This document shows positions 50,228-58,372 of a stretch of DNA of 64,000 bases, piece by piece. The notes under the pieces were generated by a model. The model had not been told where the DNA came from and did not search any database. It saw nothing but the letters and a program-made list of their open reading frames with translations. How positions within the stretch are numbered: position 1 is the first letter of the stretch; each line of letters opens with the position of its first letter. Source of the DNA: Caldilineaceae bacterium (GTDB taxonomy: Bacteria; Chloroflexota; Anaerolineae; Caldilineales; Caldilineaceae); assembly GCA_020846635.1 (NCBI GenBank), contig JADLDO010000047.1, positions 310,001 through 374,000 of the forward strand, read 5' to 3'. The translations under genes were made by a program, and so were the position numbers.

Positions 50228-51097
50228 TTAGGCTGGTTCGGGTTGGGGGCGGGGTTGGCGGTTGCTTTGGGCGACAAGTAGTGCGCGCACCGTGACCGCG
50301 GTGAGAACAACTAGCCCACCTGCCAGCGACCAGGGGCCCGGTCGTTCTTGGATTATCAGAAAGACCCAAATGGGATTGAGAATCGGCTCCAGCGTTTGGA
50401 TCAAGACGGCCTCGATGGCGTGGAGGTGGCGGATCGAGCGGGCATAGAGCAGGTAGGGGATGCCTAATTGTAGCACGCCCAGATAGAGGAGAATGACCCA
50501 GCTTTGTGGCCCTGGCAATGTGCCATTGGCCCAGGCCATTGCCACAACGGGCAGCCCTACCAGCGCGCACAGGATATTGCCCAAGAGGGCGATGGTTTCG
50601 GGTGAGCCATCCTTTTGTTTGCGCATCAAGAGAATCATCCAGGCAAAGCAGATGCCGCCGAGAATGGCGAGGATATTGCCTTGAATGCCTTCGCTCGATA
50701 GTTCGTCGCCAAAGAAGAGCGCCATGCCGACAAAGATCACGCCCATCGTCCACCAATCGACAGCGCGGGCGCGTTCGCCCAGATACCAGATGCCAAAGAG
50801 CGCCACCCAAATGGGGGCTGTGTATTGCAGGAAAATGGCATTGGCCGCGCTGGTGAGCGTGGTTGCTGCCACGAAAAAGGTTTGCGCGCCGAAGTAGGCA
50901 ATGGCCCCGGCGATGAGGGTGAATGACCAGACAAAGTGGGGGCGACGCAGATAGACCCAGATGACGACGGCAGCGATGGCGCTGCGGATGCCGGAGACGG
51001 CGAGTGGATGCCAGTCGAGGACCTTTACAAAGAGTCCACTGGTGCTCCACAGCACGACTGTGGTGAGCAGAAGAAAGAGTGCCTTGCGGCGATCCAT
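50228..51097 (-). CDS. EamA/DMT-superfamily permease
   Basis: A 289-residue, roughly 10-helix drug/metabolite transporter with two EamA repeats: ALFLLLTTVVLWSTSGLFV opens repeat 1, and GGICFAWMILLMRKQKDG opens repeat 2. FVAATTLTSAANAIFLQYTA and SIRHLHAIEAVLIQTLEPI are the typical repeat-closing signatures. Substrate unknown; placed first in the GH4-GH2 run, it may move the sugar or a product. ATG 51097 preferred; TTG 51118 possible. Confidence 0.85.
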   Translation of the reverse strand: MDRRKALFLLLTTVVLWSTSGLFVKVLDWHPLAVSGIRSAIAAVVIWVYLRRPHFVWSFTLIAGAIAYFGAQTFFVAATTLTSAANAIFLQYTAPIWVALFGIWYLGERARAVDWWTMGVIFVGMALFFGDELSSEGIQGNILAILGGICFAWMILLMRKQKDGSPETIALLGNILCALVGLPVVAMAWANGTLPGPQSWVILLYLGVLQLGIPYLLYARSIRHLHAIEAVLIQTLEPILNPIWVFLIIQERPGPWSLAGGLVVLTAVTVRALLVAQSNRQPRPQPEPA

Positions 51098-51293
51098 GAT
51101 GATACGGGTACTTTCCAAGAGGGGTGAGAGTGATTCAATAATATCCTTGGATCATACACAAATTGATTGGAAAACGCTAGAAGGCGCGCAGATTGACAAG
51201 CCTCAGCGCCAATGTTAGCCTTGCGCGCAGATGACCTGGGGATTCCTCCCATTCCATGCCTCCCAATGCCCCATGCCCGACGAAAGCTGACCT

Positions 51294-52229
51294 ATGAATT
51301 TGCATTCCGACGAACTGGCTTATGAGCTTGAAGACCCTGCCGATATGACACTCTTGCGCCATCCACCCGGCGCCTATACGCTTGCGCTGCAAGTGGTTCC
51401 GCTGGAGAAGGTTGTACCCCATGAGCATTTTCATGGGCAGCGCGTGGCAGAGTTGACAGCGCGGCTGGTGCAGGAAGGCAGGCTGATCAACCCGCCCATT
51501 GTCGCCCGCCAGGTTGGGGCCGAGCAGGGGGAGCAATATGTGGTGCTGGATGGTGCTACACGCCTGACTGCCTTTCGACAGTTGGGCTATCCCTATCTGA
51601 TCGTCCAGGTGGTGGATTTTGATCAGCAGCAGGTACAGCTTACGAGTTGGTGTCATGCCGTCTATGGGGGGAGCGTGGCGGGGCTGTTGGAACTGTTGCG
51701 TGCTGTGGATGGGCTGTGTCTCACGCCGAGCGCGGAAGCGAATCCGGCGAATGGCGAGCTTCCTCCTGGCGCATTGGGGCATTTGACCACGGTGGATAAC
51801 GAGAGCTTTGTGCTGGAAGTTCGCTCGCCATCTTCACCAGGTCGTGGTGATGGGCGCGAGGGCTGGCTGGAGGTTCTGAACCAGATGGTGGAGGCGTATG
51901 GACGCTGGGGCAATGTCGAGCGCACATTGAACACGGATGTGGGGTCGCTCGCGGCGCAATTTCCGCAACTGGCGGCTCTTTTTGTTTTTCCGCACTTCAC
52001 GCCATCGTTGATCATGGCGCTTGCCAGGCAAGGGCGCACTGTACCCGCGGGGATTACACGCTTTGTCATTCCTGGGCGTGTTTTGCGTCTGAACGCGCCG
52101 CTGGATAAGCTGGTGGCGGATGAGCCGCTGGCTGCCAAGCAGGAGTGGCTTGACGATCTTATACGCCAGAAGCTGCGTGAGCGACAGGTGCGCTTCTATG
52201 AGGAGCCGGTGGTGCTGCTGGATGAGTGA
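51294..52229 (+). CDS. ParB-fold protein, SerK/SbnI-like
   Basis: A 311-residue protein with a ParB/Srx-like N-terminal domain. VVPLEKVVPHEHFHGQRVAEL and YVVLDGATRLTAFRQLGYP are the ParB boxes, and LIVQVVDFDQQQVQLTSWCH is the pattern seen in free-serine kinases SerK and SbnI. No ParB centromere HTH is evident. The C-terminal ~170 residues are family-specific, with VIPGRVLRLNAPLDKLVADE. Role as a kinase or as a regulator is inference. It is alone on the plus strand. Confidence 0.6.
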   Translation: MNLHSDELAYELEDPADMTLLRHPPGAYTLALQVVPLEKVVPHEHFHGQRVAELTARLVQEGRLINPPIVARQVGAEQGEQYVVLDGATRLTAFRQLGYPYLIVQVVDFDQQQVQLTSWCHAVYGGSVAGLLELLRAVDGLCLTPSAEANPANGELPPGALGHLTTVDNESFVLEVRSPSSPGRGDGREGWLEVLNQMVEAYGRWGNVERTLNTDVGSLAAQFPQLAALFVFPHFTPSLIMALARQGRTVPAGITRFVIPGRVLRLNAPLDKLVADEPLAAKQEWLDDLIRQKLRERQVRFYEEPVVLLDE

Positions 52230-52233
52230 TAAG

Positions 52234-52294
52234 GGATGAGGGATGAAGTAATTTTCAGCCTCTCGTCATGGGCTCAATCCGTCCCATGCAGAGG
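52234..52294. repeat. GGATGAGGGATGAA element, copy 2, with hairpin
   Basis: GGATGAGGGATGAA (52234-52247) is the same 14-mer found right after lpdA. A hairpin follows: CATGGG/CCCATG with outer CCTCT/AGAGG (ending 52294). It lies between convergent genes and may help terminate, though no T-run follows. Confidence 0.45.
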
Positions 52295-52358
52295 TGACAG
52301 CCACTCCGTCAAAGCACAATGACTACAGTTGCACTTGAGGAAATTGTCTGTCACCGGA

Positions 52359-54710
52359 TTAATAGCAGGCGGCGCTGTAAGCAGGGTAGAGAGTGACGGG
52401 GATGACGGTTTCGTCGATGGTGTTGAGAAGACCGGAGGCGTCGGTTTCGGTAACACTCAGCAGGAGTGGTGTGGCGGCACTCACGGTATAGGGCAGCGGG
52501 GTGGCAAAGTCGCGATAGGTTCCCAATGTGCCGCCCAGTGTGGGGAGTTGTGCGAGCGTTTGGCCGCTGGGGTCGCGCAATGTCAACACGACGTTGGCCT
52601 CAAAGGTATTGGAATAGCCGCTGACCAGGATGGGATCACAGACCGCTTGACCCACGGCTGGGCTGGTCACGTCGATCAGCCGCTGACCGGGAAGCAGTGT
52701 GAGTGGCGTCTCCAGCGTGCTGAGAATGGAACCATCTGCCATGTCCATCTCTAGGACGTTGAGCGTGGCTTCGGTGTTGTCCGGCACATAGAAGCGTACG
52801 TCGGTGTGGAAGAAGGCATACTTCTCTGCGCCGCCCAGGGTCATGCGTTGGGCCAATAGATTGCCATCGGAGCCAACGAGGTTAACTGCTATCGTGCCCT
52901 CGGCGGTGCGCGAGAGGCCAATGATCTCGATGGGACTGTGATAGCCACCGTTTGCCACGGGCGAGAAAAGTGCAATGTTGGTGGTGGGCTCCTCCCAAAG
53001 CTGTGCCGCCGCGGTGGCATCGGTCACGGGCGCTGTGACGATGATCACAGAAGCCGCGTCACCAGACGCGGCTTCTGTGGAGGTGGGCGCAGCCGCGCCT
53101 ATTGGCGCGGCTGCGGTGCTGCCGGAAGGAAGCAGTACGGCGTCGATCACATGGATGATGCCGTTGCTTGTTTCCAGATCGGTAATGGTGATGTTGGCGT
53201 TGTTGATCTTGATGCCTGTATCGCTCACGGAAACGGTCAGGGTTGCGCCCTGGGCAGTGACGAGGGTCGTACCATCGGCTAGGTCGGCGGAGGAAATTTC
53301 ACCCTGGACAAGATGGTAGAGCAAAATCTGGCTGAGGTCGTCTGGGGACGAGGCCAGCAAGCCAGCGACAGTGCCTTCGGGTAGGGCGGCAAATGCGGCG
53401 TTGGTGGGAGCAAAGAAGGTGAATGGCCCTTCTGTCTTGAGGGTTTCAGTTAACCCGGCTGTTCCCAACATTTCTAACAGGGTGCTAAAATTTCCGAGCG
53501 CGATGACTGTATCCAGTATGTCTGCTGCTGCACTGGGAGCCTCACCAGGGGCTTCATCGGTGGCCTCGGCTGTCGGTTCTGCCGTAGGTTCCTCTGTTGG
53601 CTCTGCGGTTGGCTCTTCTGTGGGTTCTTCGGTAGGCTGTGCAGTCGCTTCTTGCACGGCTTCATCCGTTGTTTCAGCCGTTGGTTCGGCTGTCGTTTCT
53701 TCGGTCGGCTCCGCAGTAGCTTCCGCTATGGCTTCTTCGGTAGCTTCAGCGGTTGGTTCGGCAGTGGCTTCTGCTGTGGCTTCTGCGGTTGGTTCGACCA
53801 CTGCCTCTTCGGTCGGTTCTGCTGTGGCTTGGGTCAAGGATTCTTGGCTAGCTTCTTCGGTGGGCTGTGTGGTTGCTTCTTCTGTGGCCTCATCCGTCGC
53901 TTCCGCTGTTGGCTCGGCTGTCATCTCTTCGGTTGGTTCCGCGGTAGCTTCGACCCAAGCTGCCGCGGTGGCTTCCTCCGTAGCTTCAGCCGTTGGCGCG
54001 ACCATCGCCTCGTCGGTTGCTTCTTCTGTCGCAGCTTCTGTGGGTTCTGCTGTGGCTTCGGTGGCTGCGCCACCTGGCAGCGGTAGGGCCACTGGTGCAG
54101 CTCTAGAAGGCACAGGAATAATCAAGACCTGGTTTTTATAGAGAAGGCTGTGGGGAGCAAGACCGTTGGCTGCCCGCAGCGCATCGGTTGATATGCCAAA
54201 TTTCTTGGCAATCCCAAAGATGGAGTCACCGGCTCTGACCTTGTAGGTCACGACAGCGGGCGTTGTGGGCGCAGGGGCGGCTTCTGCCGCGGCTATTGTC
54301 TCTGACTGCGCCTCAATACCCCCTTTTTCTGTCGCTGCTTCGGTGGGGCCTGCTTCTGCAACAGGTGTAGGCGTGGCCTGATCTTCGGGCGCGGTCATGG
54401 CAACCGATTCTGCGGGAGCCGGTTGGGTATCATTTTTGCTCATGCCCGCCGAGGGGATAATCAGTTCTTGTTTTCTGTAGAGTAGGGTGTGAGGCGCCAA
54501 ATTGTTGGCCTCTGCGATGGAATGGGTGGTAACTCCGAACCGTTTGGCGATGGAAAAGAGCGAGTCGCCCGCCTTCACAACATAAATCGAATCATCTTGA
54601 GCGGCCTGTGCTGTCATCAGTTCGAATTGCCCAAAGGAAAGGACTGCCAATCCAATGACAATTACGCCGACAGTTACCAGGCCCAATAAGTGGACCTTGA
54701 AACGAGCCAT
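52359..54710 (-). CDS. Secreted/surface protein: two LysM, repeat linker, FAS1, two Gmad2-like domains
   Basis: About 783 residues. N-terminal membrane or signal helix (LLGLVTVGVIVIGLAVLSFG). LysM 1 (YVVKAGDSLFSIAKRFGV) and LysM 2 (YKVRAGDSIFGIAKKFGI) bind peptidoglycan or chitin-like glycans. A long Glu/Ala/Thr/Pro linker of TEEATAEPT-type repeats follows. Then a fasciclin FAS1 domain (LLEMLGTAGLTETL, FTFFAPTNAAFAALP, IIHVIDAVLLP). Then two Ig-like Gmad2-type domains (LFSPVANGGYHSPIEIIGLS; VTSPAVGQAVCDPILVSGYS). Looks like a wall-bound adhesion protein. ATG 54710 has AGGAGAAG upstream. Confidence 0.85.
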   Translation of the reverse strand: MARFKVHLLGLVTVGVIVIGLAVLSFGQFELMTAQAAQDDSIYVVKAGDSLFSIAKRFGVTTHSIAEANNLAPHTLLYRKQELIIPSAGMSKNDTQPAPAESVAMTAPEDQATPTPVAEAGPTEAATEKGGIEAQSETIAAAEAAPAPTTPAVVTYKVRAGDSIFGIAKKFGISTDALRAANGLAPHSLLYKNQVLIIPVPSRAAPVALPLPGGAATEATAEPTEAATEEATDEAMVAPTAEATEEATAAAWVEATAEPTEEMTAEPTAEATDEATEEATTQPTEEASQESLTQATAEPTEEAVVEPTAEATAEATAEPTAEATEEAIAEATAEPTEETTAEPTAETTDEAVQEATAQPTEEPTEEPTAEPTEEPTAEPTAEATDEAPGEAPSAAADILDTVIALGNFSTLLEMLGTAGLTETLKTEGPFTFFAPTNAAFAALPEGTVAGLLASSPDDLSQILLYHLVQGEISSADLADGTTLVTAQGATLTVSVSDTGIKINNANITITDLETSNGIIHVIDAVLLPSGSTAAAPIGAAAPTSTEAASGDAASVIIVTAPVTDATAAAQLWEEPTTNIALFSPVANGGYHSPIEIIGLSRTAEGTIAVNLVGSDGNLLAQRMTLGGAEKYAFFHTDVRFYVPDNTEATLNVLEMDMADGSILSTLETPLTLLPGQRLIDVTSPAVGQAVCDPILVSGYSNTFEANVVLTLRDPSGQTLAQLPTLGGTLGTYRDFATPLPYTVSAATPLLLSVTETDASGLLNTIDETVIPVTLYPAYSAACY
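53530..54070 (-). repeat. Degenerate in-frame repeats of the LysM protein linker
   Basis: Many imperfect copies of a unit coding for TEEATAEPTAEA-like peptide (GGTTCTGCTGTGGCTTC-type DNA on the plus strand), about 12 codons each with 4-codon sub-repeats. Copy number could vary by slippage without changing frame. Confidence 0.75.
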
Positions 54711-55054
54711 AGTCGATCTTCTCCTATTTTTGGTCCTGTTTATGGACGACAATGGTTCTATTATAATGAAGGGCGACAATGTAGGTAGCGCATTACCGGT
54801 GCAGTTTAGCGCTAGCCGCTAGTGTATCATACCTTATCCCAGAGTGCGAAACCCTCTGTAAAATGGCACAATAATTTGCTGTCTCATGTGGGCGCGATTA
54901 CAAGATCGATGATATTGGTAGATATTCGTGGGTGTACGGGTTGGTTTATGGGCTGCGCGAGGCGGGGATGGACGGTGGTATGCATACGTTGTGGTACAAT
55001 AGCGTTGGTAAATGGGGAAGGTACAATTAGGGATACGGGGTTGAGGAACTGACG
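54711..55054. promoter_or_regulatory. Divergent intergenic region with PAC2 promoter candidate
   Basis: No gene is seen. TGG-TACAAT (54993-55001) is an extended -10 box for the PAC2 gene with no good -35, leaving a leader near 48 nt. ATTATAAT near 54759 could serve as a -10 on either strand, but neither has a matching -35. Confidence 0.4.
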
Positions 55055-55981
55055 ATGAACGATTGGGTAACATTTGAGGAAATACCGACCGCATCTGAGA
55101 TCTACCTGATCGCCGGGTGGCAGCAGTGGGCAGATGCGGGTTCGGTCTCGTCGGGACTGCCCCAATATTTGATTACCCACACCAACGCCCGCAAAATCGG
55201 AGAGATGAACCCAGAAGGCTTCTACCTCTTTCAGATCCCTGGCACCCATCACCTGCTGCGGCCCGAAGTACATTTTGAGGACGGTTACAGCGAGGAAGTT
55301 CACGCCCGTCGCAACGAGTTTCACTATGTGGAATTGGGCGATAAGGGGCTTGTCATCTTTACGGGTGAGGAGCCGCATATGAATGTGGATCGTTATGCCG
55401 ACGGGCTGTTTCATGCCATGCAGACGCTAAAGGCAAAGCGGGGCGCGCTGGTGGGTGGGGTCTATGGGGCGATGCCCTATGATCGGGATCGGGAAGTGTC
55501 GTGCAGCTACAGCTTGAAGCGCATGAAAAGCGAGATGGAGCATTATGCGGTGCGCTTCTCGAACTATCAGGGTGGGGCTACAATTGGTTCCTATCTGGTG
55601 GATCGGGCCAAGCTCTTTGACATTGAACTCTTTACCTTCAATGCGTTTGTTCCCGCCTATGATTTTTCGCCTGCCTCCGCCTCGATCCAGGGGGTGCGGA
55701 TTGAGCATGACTACCGCGCGTGGTATGAGTTGATGCGCCGCTTTAACCATATGTTTGGGCTAGGGATTGACCTTTCGGATTTGGATCGCCAAAGCGAGGA
55801 TCTGATCGGCTCGATCGATGCCAAAATCGAGGAGTTGGAGCGCACTTTGCCCCAGATCAATGTGCGCGGCTACCTTGAAAAGATTACGTCAAACTTTACA
55901 GAGCGCCCCTTTATGCCCCTGGATGACGTGTGGGAGCAGGTTTTGGGGGACTTGTTTGACGATCTGGAAGAGGACGACTAG
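55055..55981 (+). CDS. PAC2-family (proteasome-assembly-chaperone-like) protein
   Basis: A 308-residue PAC2-domain protein. YLIAGWQQWADAGSVSSGLP opens the fold, GALVGGVYGAMPYDRDREVS and GATIGSYLVDRAKLFDIELF are typical core strands. PAC2 proteins occur in archaea, actinobacteria and Chloroflexi, with poorly known roles; some bind proteasome parts. The C-terminal ~60 residues are acidic with a helical SIDAKIEELERTLPQ segment. GAGG ribosome-binding site precedes ATG. No proteasome gene is nearby. Confidence 0.8.
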   Translation: MNDWVTFEEIPTASEIYLIAGWQQWADAGSVSSGLPQYLITHTNARKIGEMNPEGFYLFQIPGTHHLLRPEVHFEDGYSEEVHARRNEFHYVELGDKGLVIFTGEEPHMNVDRYADGLFHAMQTLKAKRGALVGGVYGAMPYDRDREVSCSYSLKRMKSEMEHYAVRFSNYQGGATIGSYLVDRAKLFDIELFTFNAFVPAYDFSPASASIQGVRIEHDYRAWYELMRRFNHMFGLGIDLSDLDRQSEDLIGSIDAKIEELERTLPQINVRGYLEKITSNFTERPFMPLDDVWEQVLGDLFDDLEEDD

Positions 55982-56318
55982 AAGAAACAGATTGAATTCC
56001 CCAAACCGGTTTTCCTCGCATTTGACTGGCTGCGCTACGCCAGGAGTTTTCCACTACCCATTCATTCGAAAGTACATCGCTCGTTACCAGGGTTGACAGC
56101 TTGAATCGCTGCACCCTGGTTTTGCGCGCCATTTTTCTAGAGAAAGCTGTCAGCTTTTCGATATGGCAGTGCGTCAATCGGCGTGATAAAGTGATTCTGG
56201 CAGGAAAAATCATTCAAGCTGTCAAAATGATGGCGATTAGGATGGCTGTACGGATGAATGAGGTGAATTCCTGTCAGAATGTCATCTAGAGTAGCGTGCC
56301 GGTTAGCGAGCCTGTTGA
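55982..56318. other. Intergenic region upstream of subtilase 1
   Basis: No gene. It holds the palindrome at 56143-56157 and further TGTCA half-sites near 56219 and 56271. It is more AT-rich than the flanking genes. No convincing -35/-10 pair was found. Confidence 0.4.
56143..56157. promoter_or_regulatory. Palindrome AAAGCTG-T-CAGCTTT upstream of subtilase 1
   Basis: Perfect 7-bp arms around one base, followed by TCGATA. The same palindrome, with A at the centre and TTGATA after it, lies upstream of the second subtilase at 58151. Candidate binding site of a shared regulator (inference). Confidence 0.6.
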
Positions 56319-57701
56319 ATGTCATATCGATTTGTGAATCCAAAATTTCGTCCCTTTGCTTTTATTACACTGACTACCCTGCGACTGGCTTTCCTTTTGA
56401 TTGTCTTGCTTTCGGCGGTAATGACCTCGCACTCTGTATTGGCTGCGCCTACCGGTCAAAGTGATGCACAAGACGGCCAACAGCAAACGATCTTGGTGCG
56501 CTTTGAGGCAGGGAGTACGCCGGAAATGCGCGAGGCGTTGGTCGCGCAGATGGGTGGTGAGTTGGTGACGTGGATGCACCAGATCGATGTGGCTGAGATC
56601 CGGCTGCCAGTGGAGAGTATGGCGGACGCCTCGATCTCCTCGCTGTCGCTCCCTTCGATGGCAAGCGAGATGGTGACATTTGCCGAGGTCGATTGGGTCG
56701 TGAGCGGTATGGATGTCCCGAATGATCCCGATTTCAGCGACGCGGCGATGCGCTATGGATTTGATCATGTGCAAGCCCAGGACGCGTGGACGATCACAAC
56801 GGGGGCGCAGGAGATCATCATTGCCGTGGTCGATTCGGGTGTGAAACTCGACCATCCTGAATTTGCCGGACGTTTGGTTGGTGGCTATGACTTTATTAAT
56901 GGGGACGACCAGCCGGATGATGACCAGGGGCATGGGACGCATGTGGCAGGTGTGATTGCTGCGGGCTTGAATAACGGCCAGGGTGTGGCGGGGATTTGTC
57001 CCAATTGCCGGATCATGCCGGTGAAGGTGCTCGATGAGAACAATATCGGCTCCTGGTCAAGTCTTGCTCAAGGGATCCTTTTTGCGGTCGATCAGGGCGC
57101 GCGTGTGATCAACCTGAGCCTGGGCGCGAACGTCCCTTCGGAAACACTGGCGTCGGCTGTTGCCTATGCTATGGAGAATGGCGTTGTGGTTGTCGCTGCC
57201 GCGGGCAACTATGGATCAAGCGCGCCGTACTATCCCGCGGCATTGGAGGGCGTAATTGCGGTGGGGGCTACGAATCAGGCAGGCACACGTTGGGCAAAGA
57301 GCAACTTTGGCAGCTACGTCGATCTGACTGCGCCCGGCTACATGATTTACAGCACCTATTATGACCTCAATAATCTGTATCATGGCTACACCTATATGAG
57401 CGGCACCAGCATGGCGGCCCCCTTTGTGAGCGGGGTTGCGGGGCTGCTGCTCAGCCTGGATTCCGGCCTACGTGCCGAACAGGTCACAGAAGCCATGATT
57501 GTAGGCGCTGTTGATTTGGGGCCAGAGGGTTGGGATGCCGAGTATGGTCATGGGCGAGTCAATGCATTGAGCGCGCTGCTTTCACCGGCGCTGGAACTTG
57601 CAACCGAGATTGACACAGGTTCTGCCCCCGCTGATCCCCTGCCTGCCAATCAACCCGCGCGTGAGGTCAAGGTCTTCTTGCCGGCGCTTGGTAATAACTA
57701 G
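56319..57701 (+). CDS. Secreted subtilisin-like serine protease 1 (S8)
   Basis: A 460-residue S8 protease. Signal peptide (LRLAFLLIVLLSAVM, cut near SVLAAP). Residues ~50-125 are an inhibitor/I9-like prodomain (TILVRFEAGSTPEMREALVA, WMHQIDVAEIRLP). Catalytic triad: D172 (VVDSGVKLDHPEFAG), H205 (GHGTHVAGVIAA), S364 (SGTSMAAPFVSGVAG); oxyanion Asn in VVAAAGNYGS. CPNC in GICPNCRIMP is shared with its paralogue. It ends VKVFLPALGNN after a Pro-rich linker. Tandem duplicate of the gene at 58373. Confidence 0.93.
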   Translation: MSYRFVNPKFRPFAFITLTTLRLAFLLIVLLSAVMTSHSVLAAPTGQSDAQDGQQQTILVRFEAGSTPEMREALVAQMGGELVTWMHQIDVAEIRLPVESMADASISSLSLPSMASEMVTFAEVDWVVSGMDVPNDPDFSDAAMRYGFDHVQAQDAWTITTGAQEIIIAVVDSGVKLDHPEFAGRLVGGYDFINGDDQPDDDQGHGTHVAGVIAAGLNNGQGVAGICPNCRIMPVKVLDENNIGSWSSLAQGILFAVDQGARVINLSLGANVPSETLASAVAYAMENGVVVVAAAGNYGSSAPYYPAALEGVIAVGATNQAGTRWAKSNFGSYVDLTAPGYMIYSTYYDLNNLYHGYTYMSGTSMAAPFVSGVAGLLLSLDSGLRAEQVTEAMIVGAVDLGPEGWDAEYGHGRVNALSALLSPALELATEIDTGSAPADPLPANQPAREVKVFLPALGNN

Positions 57702-57956
57702 CTCACCTATGATTTGAAGGGGGAAGGAGTCCCCGCCACCTTGAGGGGTGACGGGCTCCCAAAGACAGAGGAAAAGGAGGAACCAAAAAAGGAGGTAAGA
57801 AAAACAGTGGAAATGCTGCAAAGTCCGCTCCCCAGTTGACTTTGCAACTCCGCCAGGTCCCCGCTGCCGGTTTCCCTTTGGAGTAGGTGTCGTATGTCTG
57901 CCCCCAGATTCGTACACCCACATGCTGCCATTGTAGCAGGAAGCGGTGGTGACTTC

Positions 57957-58038
57957 ATTGTGCGATATGCACAATCATTGCTTGGTCACTTGTTGGAAAA
58001 TGCACAATTGACATCGAATTTGGCGACATAATTGTGCA
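57957..58038. repeat. Paired inverted repeats of ATTGTGC/GCACAAT
   Basis: ATTGTGC-GATAT-GCACAAT (57957-57975) is a perfect 7-bp palindrome. TGCACAATT (58001-58009) and AATTGTGCA (58030-58038) form a second, wider inverted repeat around a TTGACA (58008-58013). Four copies of one 7-mer in 82 nt suggest operator sites. Confidence 0.55.
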
Positions 58039-58150
58039 AATTGTTTGTTCCTGCTTGCTTTCTCCTATTGCGCCAACGATCAACTCGACATAAAGGACGT
58101 AATGACAGCTTGTTGTGCCAGCCATATACAAACTTTCAAGTTTTGCCCAT

Positions 58151-58165
58151 AAAGCTGACAGCTTT
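58151..58165. promoter_or_regulatory. Palindrome AAAGCTG-A-CAGCTTT upstream of subtilase 2
   Basis: Second copy of the palindrome at 56143. It lies about 35 nt upstream of the candidate -35 box of subtilase 2. Confidence 0.6.
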
Positions 58166-58199
58166 TTGATAGGCACAAATGATATATCCTCATGGTATA

Positions 58200-58227
58200 T
58201 TGTTATTGACAGATTCTCCTCTATAAT
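58200..58227 (+). promoter_or_regulatory. Candidate promoter of subtilase 2
   Basis: TTGTTA (58200-58205), 16 nt, TATAAT (58222-58227). The leader to ATG 58373 would be about 140 nt. Confidence 0.45.
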
Positions 58228-58372
58228 TTGCCTAGATAACAGATTTTGACGTGCTGACCGGCAATCTGTAGCCAGTTGAGACAGTCGCCAACGATTGCCT
58301 CGCTGAAAACTGTCAGAGTTTGTAACCAATCAACTTAGCCAAACCATCCATTTGTTGCTCCCGGCGATCTTG

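Larger units (their letters stand above)
57702..58372. other. 671-nt intergenic region between the two subtilases
   Basis: No credible gene. The first ~130 nt are purine-rich with an imperfect GGAGTCCCC/GGGCTCC hairpin. Then come repeated GCACAAT/ATTGTGC sites (57957-58038), the palindrome at 58151 and a promoter near 58200-58227. The region from 57950 is AT-rich. Confidence 0.5.

Noticed and set aside
50196..51050. Upstream extension of the GH4 frame to 726 codons
   Set aside because: The extra ~285 residues are antisense to the EamA permease and look non-coding; GH4 homology begins at ATG 50195 with a ribosome-binding site.
53530..54070. Tandem repeats resembling a repeat array such as CRISPR
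   Set aside because: Units are contiguous, degenerate and in frame with the LysM protein linker. There are no unique spacers and no cas genes.
58206..58227. TTGACA (58206) with TATAAT (58222) as a promoter
   Set aside because: The spacer is only 10 nt; TTGTTA at 58200 with 16 nt is more plausible.
57955..58329. Minus-strand frames (57582-57974 and 57955-58329) between the subtilases
   Set aside because: Composition is unlike a protein, no ribosome-binding site is seen, and they cross palindromes and promoter-like boxes.
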